A stretch of 64,000 bases of DNA, from NCBI GenBank assembly GCA_034509735.1, contig JACGWO010000003.1:5518001-5582000 (forward strand), in the 5' to 3' direction. This stretch comes from Sesamum alatum. Its lineage: Eukaryota; Streptophyta; Magnoliopsida; Lamiales; Pedaliaceae. The notes under the pieces are model-generated. The model saw only the letters and a program-made list of their open reading frames with translations. It ran no database searches and was not told the DNA's origin. Both the position numbers and the translations under genes were made by a program. This document shows, piece after piece, positions 46,284 through 57,342 of this stretch (positions are counted from its first letter, which is position 1; each line of letters begins with the position of its first letter).

Positions 46284-48287
46284 TGTTAGAATAGGTGACC
46301 ATGTAAGCCAATTTTGGCAGGAATATGTAACCTATGTCTAGACAATTCTTTGGTATTTGATAAAACATTTATGAATAAAGAAGTGAAAATTCATATGGCA
46401 ATACTTTGTTTACGTTCACTTATCTACATTTACATTTCTGTTCACTACGTAAACAAAGCCCACGGACTGAGAAACGATTTCGGGGACTGGGACTACGCTT
46501 GGAGGTAGGTCCATGAAATTAGTCTCGCCGAATCAGTCCGAAAATCTCCAAGTCAAGGAATCCCGAAAATGGGTACCGGGATTCCCTTTGAGACTTGCAC
46601 TAAGCATCTGCTGTCGTATTTCATCGACGGGTGACGAAGGTCGTCTAAGCAGTGTTAGTGGGTCAGCGTACTAGGAAGTAGCTGACTGAGGTGATTCGCG
46701 GGAACCCTCTTACGGAGGACCTTGAGTATGGTCAGCAAGGTATGACGTGTATTCCCGGTTCCAACAGTACAGGCCAAGTCCTTTGACTTGAGGAACTGCT
46801 GAGTTTACCTGTGCATCAGATCTGTATCTTAGATATGGTGAGAGATTGCCAAAATATTCTTGAGTAGTCATAAGCCATGTCTAGTGCAGCTCGGGTGTAC
46901 AAAGTGACAGCAGTTTTCAAGAAAGGATCTGTCTCCTGTCAAAAGGTGTTGACAGTTGAGTCTCATGTATGCTCTGTGTCTTGTCCCTGAAATCTGTGGC
47001 CACAGTAACTGAACAGAAGGGAAAGGTTTCCCTTGCGGCGTTTAGTAAGGACAGACCGACACTTAGGTCCAAAATGGGTACCTGCTTTTTCCGTGCCCTA
47101 GACTCTAAGTGATGAGACCGAAGGCAGAAGGACAAGTGTACTGTTAGAGCCTAAATGTTCATCCCCCGAATATTTCACCTAGTCTCTAGTGCCATGGACC
47201 GTTGCTAGATGGCCACCCATGGTAACGGACGGATTCTAGGAATCCGACCAAGTCTAGCTGAATGGTGAACCTAAAGAGTCACACGCTATCCACACACACT
47301 TAGTATTTAATTTGGAATTAAATATTGGAATAAAGGAATGATTAAATTAGATTTAATCGGGTCCTATATTTTTCTTGGAGAAATTAATTCCTTCTATTTG
47401 ATAAAAGGAATTAAATTAATAAATAGGATTTATTAAAAGGGTCGATTTAATGGGCTTAGAATAAATTATAATATTTATTTATTATATTATATTTATTCTT
47501 TTAGCCTTTTGGAATATTTAATAGGATTTAAATATTCCATTAAATTAAAATCAACGGTTGAGATGGAAAGGGGAGATGGAAGGCTAGGATTCATTTGAAT
47601 AGGTCAAACACTAGTTTGACTAGGACTTTGACTAGGTCAAAATCCTAGTCAAATTAGGTTACTTAGAGTTTGAGTTTAAAGAGGATTAAACTCTTCCTCT
47701 ATATAAACCTCTAGCTTCCAACTTTTGTGAGATTGATGATTCTTGAAAACACATACAACACACACTCTCCCCTTCTCCTATCACTCGTCCGCCCCCTCTC
47801 TCTCCTCCAAGAAAATATTTCTTAGTTCTTTTGTTCTTGGAACATTAAGAACTTAGACGAACCAATACCGTTAATTGATAACGTGTTATTGATTTGTCCA
47901 CTCCAAAATTTATACACTTGTTCGTTGCTAGCACGACGTGCAAGATACGTGGGTGGATCGTGTGTCACGATTTGGAGGATCTCAAGAACGAGGTCTTGGT
48001 GCAAAACGGGGAACAACGCGAGTAGCAGTTGAAGACGAAAACGACAACGGGTAGGTCTCGTTTAAGATTTTCGTCCCTCTTTTAATTTTTTCAACTCTAT
48101 CGCCTCCATGATTTCTTTATTTGTTTTATGATCATGAGATACACCGAACGCCCGGGAACCTCAAGGGCACACCCCTTGAGCGTGTTCTTTAAATTAAAAG
48201 CATGCCTTTTATTTAATATGTTTATTTTTACCGCGCTTATGCATTCGCGCAATTCCCGGAATGATCCACCGGATTTCTTTCACAATG
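46279..48287 (+). mobile_element. S1 solo LTR (type C) with target duplication
   Basis: The LTR is 46284-48282 (1999 bp), from TGTTAGAATAGGTGACCATG to TTTCTTTCA. It is flanked by CAATG on both sides (46279-46283 and 48283-48287). No PBS or polypurine tract is attached. This is what recombination between the two LTRs of one inserted element leaves. The hairpin CTCAAGGG, CACAC, CCCTTGAG is at 48160-48180. The host sequence is E2's decayed pol. Confidence 0.93.
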
Positions 48288-49792
48288 CTCATGTTTCTAG
48301 TGTTTCTTAACATCTTAATTTTATTCCAAATGAATAAGACGTTACACACTTAACACTTGGAAGACTACCACACTCCCACTGACACCAATGCTCGTTATTG
48401 ACCGAGTCATACATCGTATGGCTTCGTCAAAACGAATATTCCAGGTACATGAAATCTCAAATCCAGTTTGAATTTCAAGACAGATCTCGTGGCTCCAAGC
48501 CATTTATCCAATCCTGATGTCCAACATCGCTTCTCCATATGTCCTTTGGATCATGCTCCAGTTGATCGGTCGGACGCAGAAACCTGTACTCATCAGGTAT
48601 CTAAGGTATTCTGGTCGTCCCTAGGAGGACTGGAATATAGTTAGTTGGAAATAACCTTATGTTTGCATTTATTTTGCACTAGACCTGCATAAATAAGACA
48701 CCGGGTCTAGTCTGTCTTCCTACTAATCCCTTGACGTATGCAGGACCATCTCATATACTAAAGAACTTTGTAGGATACAGGTTTTCCAAACCATATCCAA
48801 TATGGTAACTAGATCATGACTTTAAGAAAGTGCATGTTTCTCAACCTGGCAACTTTCAAGTTCATGTCTAGATGGGCTAAGGTAAACTTCAGTGAAATAC
48901 CCAACGAACCAAGTCCAACAGGGTCCGTTTTCTCCTTTATCAGAGACCATTCAACCATGGTCGATTCAAGAAGAATTTCACTAATTGAGAATTCCATTCT
49001 CATTTGGATATTCGAGAACTCCACTGAATACACATCCTCTCGATCTAATCGAAAGGTAACCAAATTGATTCACCACTCCAAGTCTAATATCCCGAACCTA
49101 CCATAGGTTATTAGACTTGTGAATCCTCTTTTAGTCTTGTGTATTCAGTAACCTTACAGATATCCTTTTTGGATCTAATCCAATAGGGTATTGGCGCTCC
49201 CACTAAATACACACTCTCTCGATCTAATCGAAAGGAGACCAGTTTGGTTCACCACTCCAAGTCTAATTCCCCGAACCTACCAAAGGTTCTTAGACTTGTA
49301 AACCCTCTTTTGGTCCTATGTATTTAGTAATCCACAAAAGTCTTTTTGGATCCAATCCAATAGACTATCGGCAAGCCAACTTTGTCTTACAAAATGACTT
49401 TTTAGTCTTTTCCTCCTCAGAGAAGATTTGCAAGCTAGAAAATCCAAATCATCTATTGCTAGACTCTTTGGATCTTCCAACTTCCTCATTCTTAACTAAA
49501 GGAAAGTGACCTAACCATGGATGCCAAATCCGTAAGTTCGCCTTGATTATATCCATTTTTAGTCATTTATTTTGAGTTCTCATAATCCAATTATGGGACA
49601 GTGTCAAGTGTTTATGTACCAAACCTAGCAGACAAGAATCTCCATTCTTTGTCAAATAAAAGTAATTTTATTGATCAAATTATTGTATCCAAAATTGTCC
49701 AACAATAAATGGAACATATTTTGGTCATGCTAGGTAACATAATTCCCTCAGACACAATCTTAACATGATCACTACTAAGCCTAACTAGTCCT
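48288..49792 (-). pseudogene. E2 decayed RT, integrase and pre-integrase
   Basis: This continues E2 pol. The frame 49063-48809 keeps 84 codons in register with integrase: RLDRE in place of SDRGGE, EFSNIQ in place of EFTDYL, and LAHLDMNLKVARL in place of the ALETAAKVL region. The catalytic Glu is gone. Upstream lie the duplicated pre-integrase blocks (about 49060-49500) and pre-integrase text ending at 49792. Decay and duplication match E1's 22430-23467. Confidence 0.7.
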
Positions 49793-49850
49793 TGTTAGAA
49801 TAGGTGACCATGTAAGCCTAACTAGTCCTTGTTAGAATACTTGACCTAAA
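49777..49850. repeat. 37-bp tandem duplication carrying an LTR tip
   Basis: AAGCCTAACTAGTCCTTGTT begins at 49777 and again at 49814. Each copy ends in a piece of LTR tip: TGTTAGAATAGGTGACCATG at 49793, and only TGTTAGAATA at 49830, after which E3's 3' end starts. It marks the join between E2 and E3. Confidence 0.85.
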
Positions 49851-50923
49851 GCCAATCACCCATTGACCTCGAACCTCTTATTCAGATGGTGAGTATGGGC
49901 AACTTGCGACATGGGCTTAGCAAGTGGATCTGCTATGTTTTCTGCGGAGCTGACTCGGTCCAACCGAACGTCAGTCCTGCTATCCATCTCTCTAAGTAGA
50001 TGGTAGCGTCTAAGAATATGCTTGGATCGTGATGAGATCTCGGTTCCTTTGCTAGCGCTATCGCCCCGTTGTTATCATGAAAGATAATTACAGGCTTAGC
50101 AATGCTAGGTACTACATCCAACCCTTGGATGTAGCTCATCAACCAAACCACTCCTTAGCAGCTTCCAAAGCCCCTATGTATTCAAAACTCTATGGTGGAG
50201 TCCGTCGTGGTAGCCTATTTGGAACTCTTCCAAGTAACCACGCCACCATTTAGTCTAAATACAAAACCATACTGAGACTTGGCATCATCGTCATTCGACT
50301 GGAAGCTAGCGTCGCTATAGCCTTCCAGTATCAACCCTCCACCGCCGTAGATCAAGAACATGTCCTTAGTCCTTTTCAGGTACTTTTGGATAGTCTTGAC
50401 TGCACTCCAGTGATATCGGCTAGTTACGCTCAAAGCGAAAGCCACATCAGGTCTAGTGCACTGAACAACATACTGTATGCTGCCTACGGCTGAAGCATAG
50501 GGGATGTCCAACATCCTTTTAAGCTCCTCATCAGTCTTAGGAGACTGCTTCTTGGATATCTTAATTCCATGCCTCATAGGAAGGAATCCTCGTTTTGAGT
50601 TCTCCATCTTGAATCTCTTCAAGACTTTCTCAATGTACGAGGACTGGGCCATTCCTAACATCCTTCTAGATCTATCCCTGTAGATCTTGATGCCAAGGAT
50701 GTAGGATGCCTCGCCCATATCCTTCATGGAGAATTACATTGACAGCCAAGCTTTAGTGGTACCCAACAGCTTAGCATCATTTCCAATGAGCAAGATGTCA
50801 TCCACGTAAAGCACCAGAAACGCAACTGAGCTCCCACTGATCTTCTTGTATACACAAGGATCGGACTCGTTCTTGATGAAATCATATCCCCGTATGACTT
50901 CATCAAAACGTATGTTCCAGCTT
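49843..50923 (-). pseudogene. E3 pol: RT (palm end) and RNase H
   Basis: The RT begins only at the SRSWNIRF-type region because about 330 bp are deleted at the 50924 junction. The first catalytic Asp is therefore lost. YVDD-coding sequence survives near 50795, in a shifted frame. A stop replaces Gln before FSMKDMGEAS. 50727-50215 reads well through DIPYASAVGSIQY, TRPDVAFALS and the RNase H start (GYSDASF). 50151-49933 adds HDNNGAI. The polyprotein end and GGTCAAG remain, but the polypurine tract and 3' LTR are gone. Confidence 0.85.
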
Positions 50924-52194
50924 CGGGTTTAACCCCTTTTGGTGGATCGGCTAGGGTCCAAACCTTGTTTGTACCCATCGAGTCCATCTGGAATTTCATG
51001 GCCTCAAGCCACTTGTCCGAATCGATGTCCGACATCGCTTCTCCGTACGTCTTTGGATCATTATCCAACTGACTGGTCTGGCCCAGAAATCCATACCTAT
51101 CAGGTGCATGGGATACTCTGGCCGACCTACGGAGGACTGGAACAATATCAGTGGGAACTTCAGGCTCAGATGTCACTGCCGCCTCTTGGGGTTCCTCACT
51201 TGATTCCTCAAGGAGCACCTCATCGCGTCGACTATCCGATGGAAAACCTTTTTCCAAGAACACTGCATTTCGCGAGACAAAAACCTTTTGCTCGGAGGGA
51301 TCATAGAAATAATATCCCGCAGTTTCTTTCGGATAGCCGATGAACCTGCATAAACTAGACCTCGAGTCCAGTTTATCTCCCACTAAAAATCTTGACATAT
51401 GCGGGACAACCCCACACTTTCAAGTATTTGTAGGAGGCAGGCTTGCCATGCCATATCTCATATGGTGTCTGGGATACCCTTTTAGATGGCGCCAAGTTCA
51501 AAACTTTGGCCGCCGTCTCAAGAGCGTATCCCCAGAAGGAAAGGGGTAGTTCGGTAAAACTCATCATGGATCGGACCATGTCCAACAAGGTCCGATTCCT
51601 CCTTTCAGACACACCATTATGCTGCGGTGTTCCAGGAGGGGTCCACTGAGGGAGAATCCCATTCTCTTTTAGATAATCAGTAAACTCACCACTCAAATAC
51701 TCTCCACCTCGGTCCGACCGAAGGGCTTTGATCTTTCGACCGGTTTGGTTCTCTACTTCAGGTCTGTATTCTTTAAACCTTCCAAAGGCTTCAGACTTGT
51801 ACCTCATCAGGTAAACATAACCATACCGTGATTGATCATCGGTAAAGGTTATGAAGTACGAGTACCCACCTCTAGCCTGAGTATTTAGTGGACCACAGAC
51901 ATCTGTATGGATCAAATCCAACAGACCACTGGCTAGCGTACTTTGTCCAACAAAGGGTTTCTTGGTCATCTTTCCCTTTAGACAGGATTCGCAGGTCGGT
52001 AGGTTGTCCAAATCGTCTATTTCTAGACTCTTTGAGTCCACCAACCTTCTTATCCTATCTTTAGAGATATGACCTAACCTCGCATGCCATATCTGTGCGT
52101 TATTATGATCATCACGTTTTCGTTTGTGTTCTGCAATCATAATCCAATTAGACTGTTGAAGTATGTACAGACCGTTGACCAATGTACCAAGCAA
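50924..52194 (-). pseudogene. E3 pol: GAG_pre-integrase and integrase
   Basis: The frame 52194-51373 encodes the copia pre-integrase zinc module (WHARLGH and CESC, an HHCC set). It then encodes the integrase core with all three catalytic acids: D in HTDVCGP (residue 98), D in RSDRGGEY (161) and E in GVSERRN (197), 35 residues after the second Asp. A frameshift near 51373-51398 leads to the C-terminal integrase and linker (SRNAVFLEKGF, LRRSARVSHAPDRYG). These run to PPKGVKP, where the RT deletion occurs. This is the best-kept enzyme in the window. Function of the whole element is excluded by the other lesions. Confidence 0.9.
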
Positions 52195-52790
52195 ATGAGA
52201 AATACCATCTTTGATAATGAAAAAACCATTTTTATTGATGGTAAATTCATATCTCTCCTTATCAAGGACCGGGATGGAAACAATGTTTTAATCATGCTAG
52301 GTACATAGAAACAGTCGTTCACAACAATCCTAACATGACTACTAATGGCTAACTCTAGTGATCCTACAGCCTCCGCAGCAACGGCCTTGCCATCGCCTAG
52401 CCTTAGGATCATCTCATCTTTGGTTAGCCTTCTACTTCTTTGCAGTGCCTGCAGATCACTGCAGATGTGAGCACCACACCCGGTATCCAATACCCATGAA
52501 GCAGAATTAGTAATCATATTAACTTCAACCACAAACACACCTGGGTTGGAGAGGAGTTGTGGGCACTCCCTCTTCCAATGCCCTTTCCCTTGGCAATGCA
52601 TGCAGACATCATTTGCCTTGGACCGCTGAGAACCACGGGCCTTCCCTTTCCCTTTGCTCGGTCCAACCGGAGCAACAGGGACGCCCGGAGCGTGAGCAGG
52701 GGCCACAACCGTCTTCCCTTTGCCCTTCTTCCTCTTCCAGCGTCCGACCCTCTTGCCATTCGCCTTGGAGGTTGAAGCCTCTCCTATCAA
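52195..52790 (-). pseudogene. E3 nucleocapsid zinc knuckle and protease
   Basis: The frame from 52790 has a basic Lys-rich tract, then the zinc knuckle CMHCQGKGHWKREC (C-x2-C-x4-H-x4-C; residues 63-76). The aspartic protease active site DTGCGAHIC follows (Asp at 102). It runs into the integrase frame through a frameshift near 52194. It is offset by a frameshift from the upstream Gag core. Confidence 0.88.
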
Positions 52791-53400
52791 TACCGCCGCG
52801 CCGACTTGTGGGTCGTTGCCTCGTATTGGACCAGCATGTTGATCAACTCATGAATAGACTTCTCAAGTCCGTTCATGTTGTAGTTTACAACAAACGGGTC
52901 ATAGGATGGAGGAAGCGACTGGAGGATCACGTCAATGTACGTGTCATTGTTAAGCCCAGCTTTAAGGTCCTCGAGTTTCTCCACTAGGGAGAGCATCTTG
53001 ACCCCATGACTCTGTACAGACGCTCCTTCAGCGAGCTTGGTGCCACAGAATGCTTTTGTGGCGGCATATCTAATATGCCTATCCGGAACCGCATAAACCT
53101 CGTTCATGCAGAGCATTATGGCGGAGATGTTGTCCAGCCTCTCATACTGCTTCTGGATGTCATTAGACATCGAAACTAGTATGATACTGCGTACTTTCCG
53201 GTTGTCCCCATGCTATTTCTTGAAGTCCAACGTTCTTCAGGCGTGGACCCCTCCGGTAAGTCGCTCGGTGGCGGCTCGTCCAAGACGTAGACTTGGTTCT
53301 CGAAACTAAGGACAATCCTCAGGTTTCTCAGCCAGTCCGAGTAGTTCGTTCCGTTGAATTTGTTAGTCTAAAAAATCATGGTTAATGAGTTCTTAGACAT
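52791..53400 (-). pseudogene. E3 Gag core
   Basis: Translation would start at ATG 53400 (MSKNSLTMIF). A stop follows almost at once where related proteins have a codon before TNKFNGTNYSDWL. The text then matches a UBN2-type copia Gag (NLRIVLSFENQVYVLDEP). A second stop or frameshift lies before MSNDIQKQYERLD (53170). 53170-52787 is clean: LVEKLEDLKAG, then LPPSYDPFVVNYNMN. These few lesions make E3 younger in decay than E1, E2 or E4. Confidence 0.85.
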
Positions 53401-55090
53401 ATCTACATTAATGAAAATGTAAAGCAGAAATTAGCAGATGATGGTAATATTATTGTTCAAGTTGAAGACTTGGCCTTTTAGTCTTTAACCCTCCCACTAT
53501 TTATACGAAAGTCCGCCACTCTCAAACGGAGTTTCGGGAAACCATTTCCTAGTGGGCTTGGGATCCACAAGTGTAATCTCCATGCCCCGCTTTTACGATT
53601 CACATGAAGAAGACCTTGTGGGAGATATCCAATATCATTCTCATCCAATGAGATTCCCAAGATATTTTTCCTCACCTATTCACATGGTCCCGAGGACTCC
53701 AAGCGAACCATGTTACTCAGTGTTGGGCCCGACCCATCAACCAAATCATGCCTCAAACTGTCGCCCCCCACGCCTCGTGAGACAGGAAAACAGCGAGCGC
53801 AGTCTTTTTGTTCACAACAATAGTGCAGCTTTCCCCTATTCCAAGTGTGCCACGACTCGTGAGACCACACTTGGGTAGTGGTAGCTTCCTCACCACATTG
53901 CTGTGGATGGAAGGCTCGGACAGACCAAAATACCATTTTGATCCAAGTCCGTTCTGGGCCTAATATTTAATTTGGTCCAACCAAATGAGAGTTTGTGTAT
54001 GACCGAGACCTCATCACATTATTGTGTTTTAGCATGCATAAATATCCAATATTTAAAGCGATAAATAAATACGCCGCATGCAGAAAACATAGCATACCCC
54101 TATTAGGATGATCACAAGCCCAACCTATGCGACCCACTGAGCCCGCAGTGAGTCTATGGTCTGTCTAGGGTGGTCCTAAATTATTACAATAATAATAAAC
54201 CCATTGTCATTCCAATGGGCCTTGAAGTGCTTCTTGTTTCACGCCTTGATGCTCCTCCTTGGGGTCTCCGACTCCAATTGCTTGTTAAAATTGAAACCTC
54301 ACCAATCCTATCTACTCTCATTACAACTGAAAGTAATACATCGGTAATAAAGAAAACAAGCCTTAACATCATGAGACTGAAAATACGGGAGATTTATAGT
54401 CCCAAAAACAAGAGGCACGCAGGCCCCACCCAACAGAAAATAAATGATCATACATTCATCCATACATAAGGTCTAGGGCTCTTGTGATCATCCCATGTTG
54501 ATTCCTTCAACTCACATAACATAATTATCCCAAATAATCATGCAAAAATAACCAATGGATATTCCAAATACCCAAGTGATGTCCAACATCACAAAAGCAT
54601 AAATATACAAATAATATGCAAAATTCAAATATTAAATTTAATGGACATTTTAAACAATGCATCCAATGCATGTATTAATCCCAAATTAATTAAGCAAATT
54701 TAATCCAAGGAATAATCCAATTATTCCAAAATCAAAAAAATGCAAAATTAATATATTTTCAGAATATTGTGCAGAAAATACAGAAAATTAAATTTTCCGG
54801 AAAAAAGTCGAAAAACGGCACAAAACGGCCCAGCCGTTGTGCTGGCCACTGCCGGCCCGACCAAAATTTTTTTTTTTCAAAACTGTTTCAGCACAATAAA
54901 ATTAATATTAATCTGAAAATAAGCATGCAATTTTAGATCCAATCTAACAAAATTAAGCATGCCAAAAGTCCATTAAATCCAAACAATTGAATCATCATAT
55001 TATTCATATATTTACGTAATCTAACATGCCAATAAAGCCATTTAAAAACAAGTAGATCATGCCAAACACATAGATCTATGCCTCTTACAT
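53401..55090 (-). other. E3 leader
   Basis: Shorter than the E1 and E4 leaders (about 1.7 kb) but colinear with them. The GC-rich block is reduced to about 55 bp (54815-54870). The CTGCGGGCTCAGTGG block is at about 54137-54151. The palindrome pair is at 53851-53861 (perfect) and 53769-53779 (one mismatch), 82 bp apart. No supported gene. Confidence 0.68.
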
Positions 55091-55110
55091 CGAACCGGGC
55101 TCTGATACCA
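55091..55110 (-). other. E3 primer-binding site (tRNA-iMet)
   Basis: On the - strand TGGTATCAGAGCCCGG lies two bases after the LTR end at 55113, fixing the 5' LTR of E3. Confidence 0.92.
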
Positions 55111-55112
55111 CT

Positions 55113-57342
55113 TGGAGGACAAGCGGATCCGCCCGGGAGCGTGAGTGGAAGCGAGAAAGGCGAGAAATTGTGCGTAAATTTAAATCTAATTCAAAATACG
55201 CGAATCCCAAGGGGTGTACCCTTGGGTGCTCAATCGGGCGTTCGATGTAGGATGTGTAAATATTAAAACATATATTTAAACACATAGGGCATAGATATAC
55301 AAATGAAATCAATCAAAGCGTAATAAAACCGTTACCTTTGATTGTTTAGCGTATGCTCCCGGCTACTAGCGTTGTTCCTTCTCCGGAATGCTCACGAAAT
55401 CCAAACGCATGGATTCTCCAAAGGTGATCTACACCACACCGGAAGAAACACACGTTCTTCTTGCTAGAAAAGAACGGGTTTAGGAAGGAATCGGTTTAAG
55501 AGAAGAACACTATGAATTAGTGTTCTCTTAAACTTACTTTGTTCTTCTTCTTGATTCAAAATCAAGTGAAGAACACAAGTGTAAGAGAGGGAGGGAGCAC
55601 GAAATTTTGAGAGAGAGGAGAGGATTTTTGTCTTCTCTTTTTCCTGGAAAAAAGATGAATAATGAATCACTTATGCTAGGTGTTGTATATTCTAATATAT
55701 ATACATAATTAATGTGATTATTGGAATGTGTCTAGGTTCATCCAAGGATGTCTAGATTCATTCCAATCAATCACCATCAATTCTTCAATCAAGCCTACCA
55801 AAATTTATGGTATGATCAAATCATACCAAAAGGGAAGAGCTTGATTGGAGTTGATTTGTCTCTTTCCAAAAGAGACAAGTCAACATACCACCTAGCATGC
55901 AACATGGCTGATTTTGCTTCCTTCAAGGGAGCATGTCGGCTATGTTTAATTAAGGGAAGAAGTCCAACTTCTTCCTATTCAAAATTAGGAATTATTTCTC
56001 CTCTCGGGTATAATTTAACGGACCGGGTTTTATCGTAATCCAATTACGACAAACGCAATATTAAATCCAATTTAATGTCCCCTTAAATTATTCCCGTTGA
56101 TCTTTTAATCCAATTAAAAGATCCAACGTCTCAACATCTCAACATTCCATATTTAATCGAAAATCCAATTTACCGATTAAATGAAAGCCCGATACAATAT
56201 CGGCCCGTCCATCCAATGGACTTTCCCTTAAGTAATCCAATTACTTATTTTATCCTTCGAGATTGACTCCAAGTCGATCTCTCAACCTCCTCGGTGATTT
56301 GTGTGTGACCCTTTAGGTTCACCCTCAGCTAGACTTGGGCCCATGTCCCACAAGGGCCCGTTACCATGGGTGGCCGTCTAGCAACGGTCCATGGCACTAG
56401 AGACTAGGTGAATTGGCGTGAACATTTAGGCGCCGATTCCGTACGGGTACGACCCTTCCGTCTACCGTCTCTCGTCCTTAGTCTAGGGTATGGAATTGGG
56501 CGTCGGTTCCCATCCTTGACTAGGCATCTATGGTTAATACTCGAGACTACGTATGCTTCATTGCATCGACACAGGAAACCATTCCCTGTTCGACCAACCA
56601 CTGTGGCCACAGCTTCAAACAGCATGTACGTGTCTCCGAGTGCATAGGAGATACCTCTGTCATATACTGACAGGGGACGGATCCTCTTCTTGGAATCCAC
56701 CGTCCTCGCTACACATTCCGACTGCACTGGACAAGGCTTATAATGATCATCTTACAGAATGATCACTCTCGCCAGATCCAAGATACAGCCGTCCTGTGCA
56801 CGTGACTGCCATGATTCCTCAAGTCTGAGGATTACTCCCGTACTATCGGAACCGGGGAATCCAATCATACCGACCAAGCCTCCAAGGCTTCCATATGATG
56901 ATCCCCGCGAGTCAGTCCAGTCGGCTCGACCCCAGTCGACCAACCCATCAAGATCATGTAGGCGTCCCACGCCTGTCGTCGATGAAACACGGCACTCATC
57001 CAATGAACACGACTCTTGACGCAAGTCTCAATAGGACTCCCGATGCCCTATCTCGAGGTCCTCGACTTGGAACGTTTCAAACCCAACTCTTAATCAGTTG
57101 ATTTCATGACCACCATCCAATGCGTGGCCCAACTGCACGAGTTGTTATCCATGGTCTGTGGGCTTTGTTGCGATATAAGTTAAACACTGTTTTAACAAAT
57201 GTAAAGTGAGCACAACAAAGTAGGTACCAATAGTGACGAACACTCACTTTATTCATCACATAATAATATTACATTCACATCAAGTTGTCGGATAGGTTAC
57301 AAATTGCCAAACCTGTTGACTTTCTGGTCACCTATTCCAACA
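55113..57342 (-). mobile_element. E3 5' LTR (type A, 2230 bp)
   Basis: It runs from TGTTGGAATAGGTGACC (57342, - strand) to CTTGTCCTCCA (55113), followed by the PBS. The tip has TTGG where most copies have TTAG. The hairpin CCCAAGGG, GTGTA, CCCTTGGG lies at 55206-55226. It is very similar to the neighbouring LTR at 57348. Just beyond its tip lies ATAAG (57343-57347). Confidence 0.9.

Noticed and set aside
49318..49509. 63-codon + frame and other + frames over 48800-49510
   Set aside because: They are the reverse strand of E2's decayed pol and show no independent coding signal.
56404..56727. 107-codon sense-strand frame conserved in three type A LTRs (also 58636-58959 and 62275-62598)
   Set aside because: The three copies are recent relatives, and several of the few nucleotide differences change residues. 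No domain is recognisable and older type A LTRs do not keep it open. Conservation by descent explains it.
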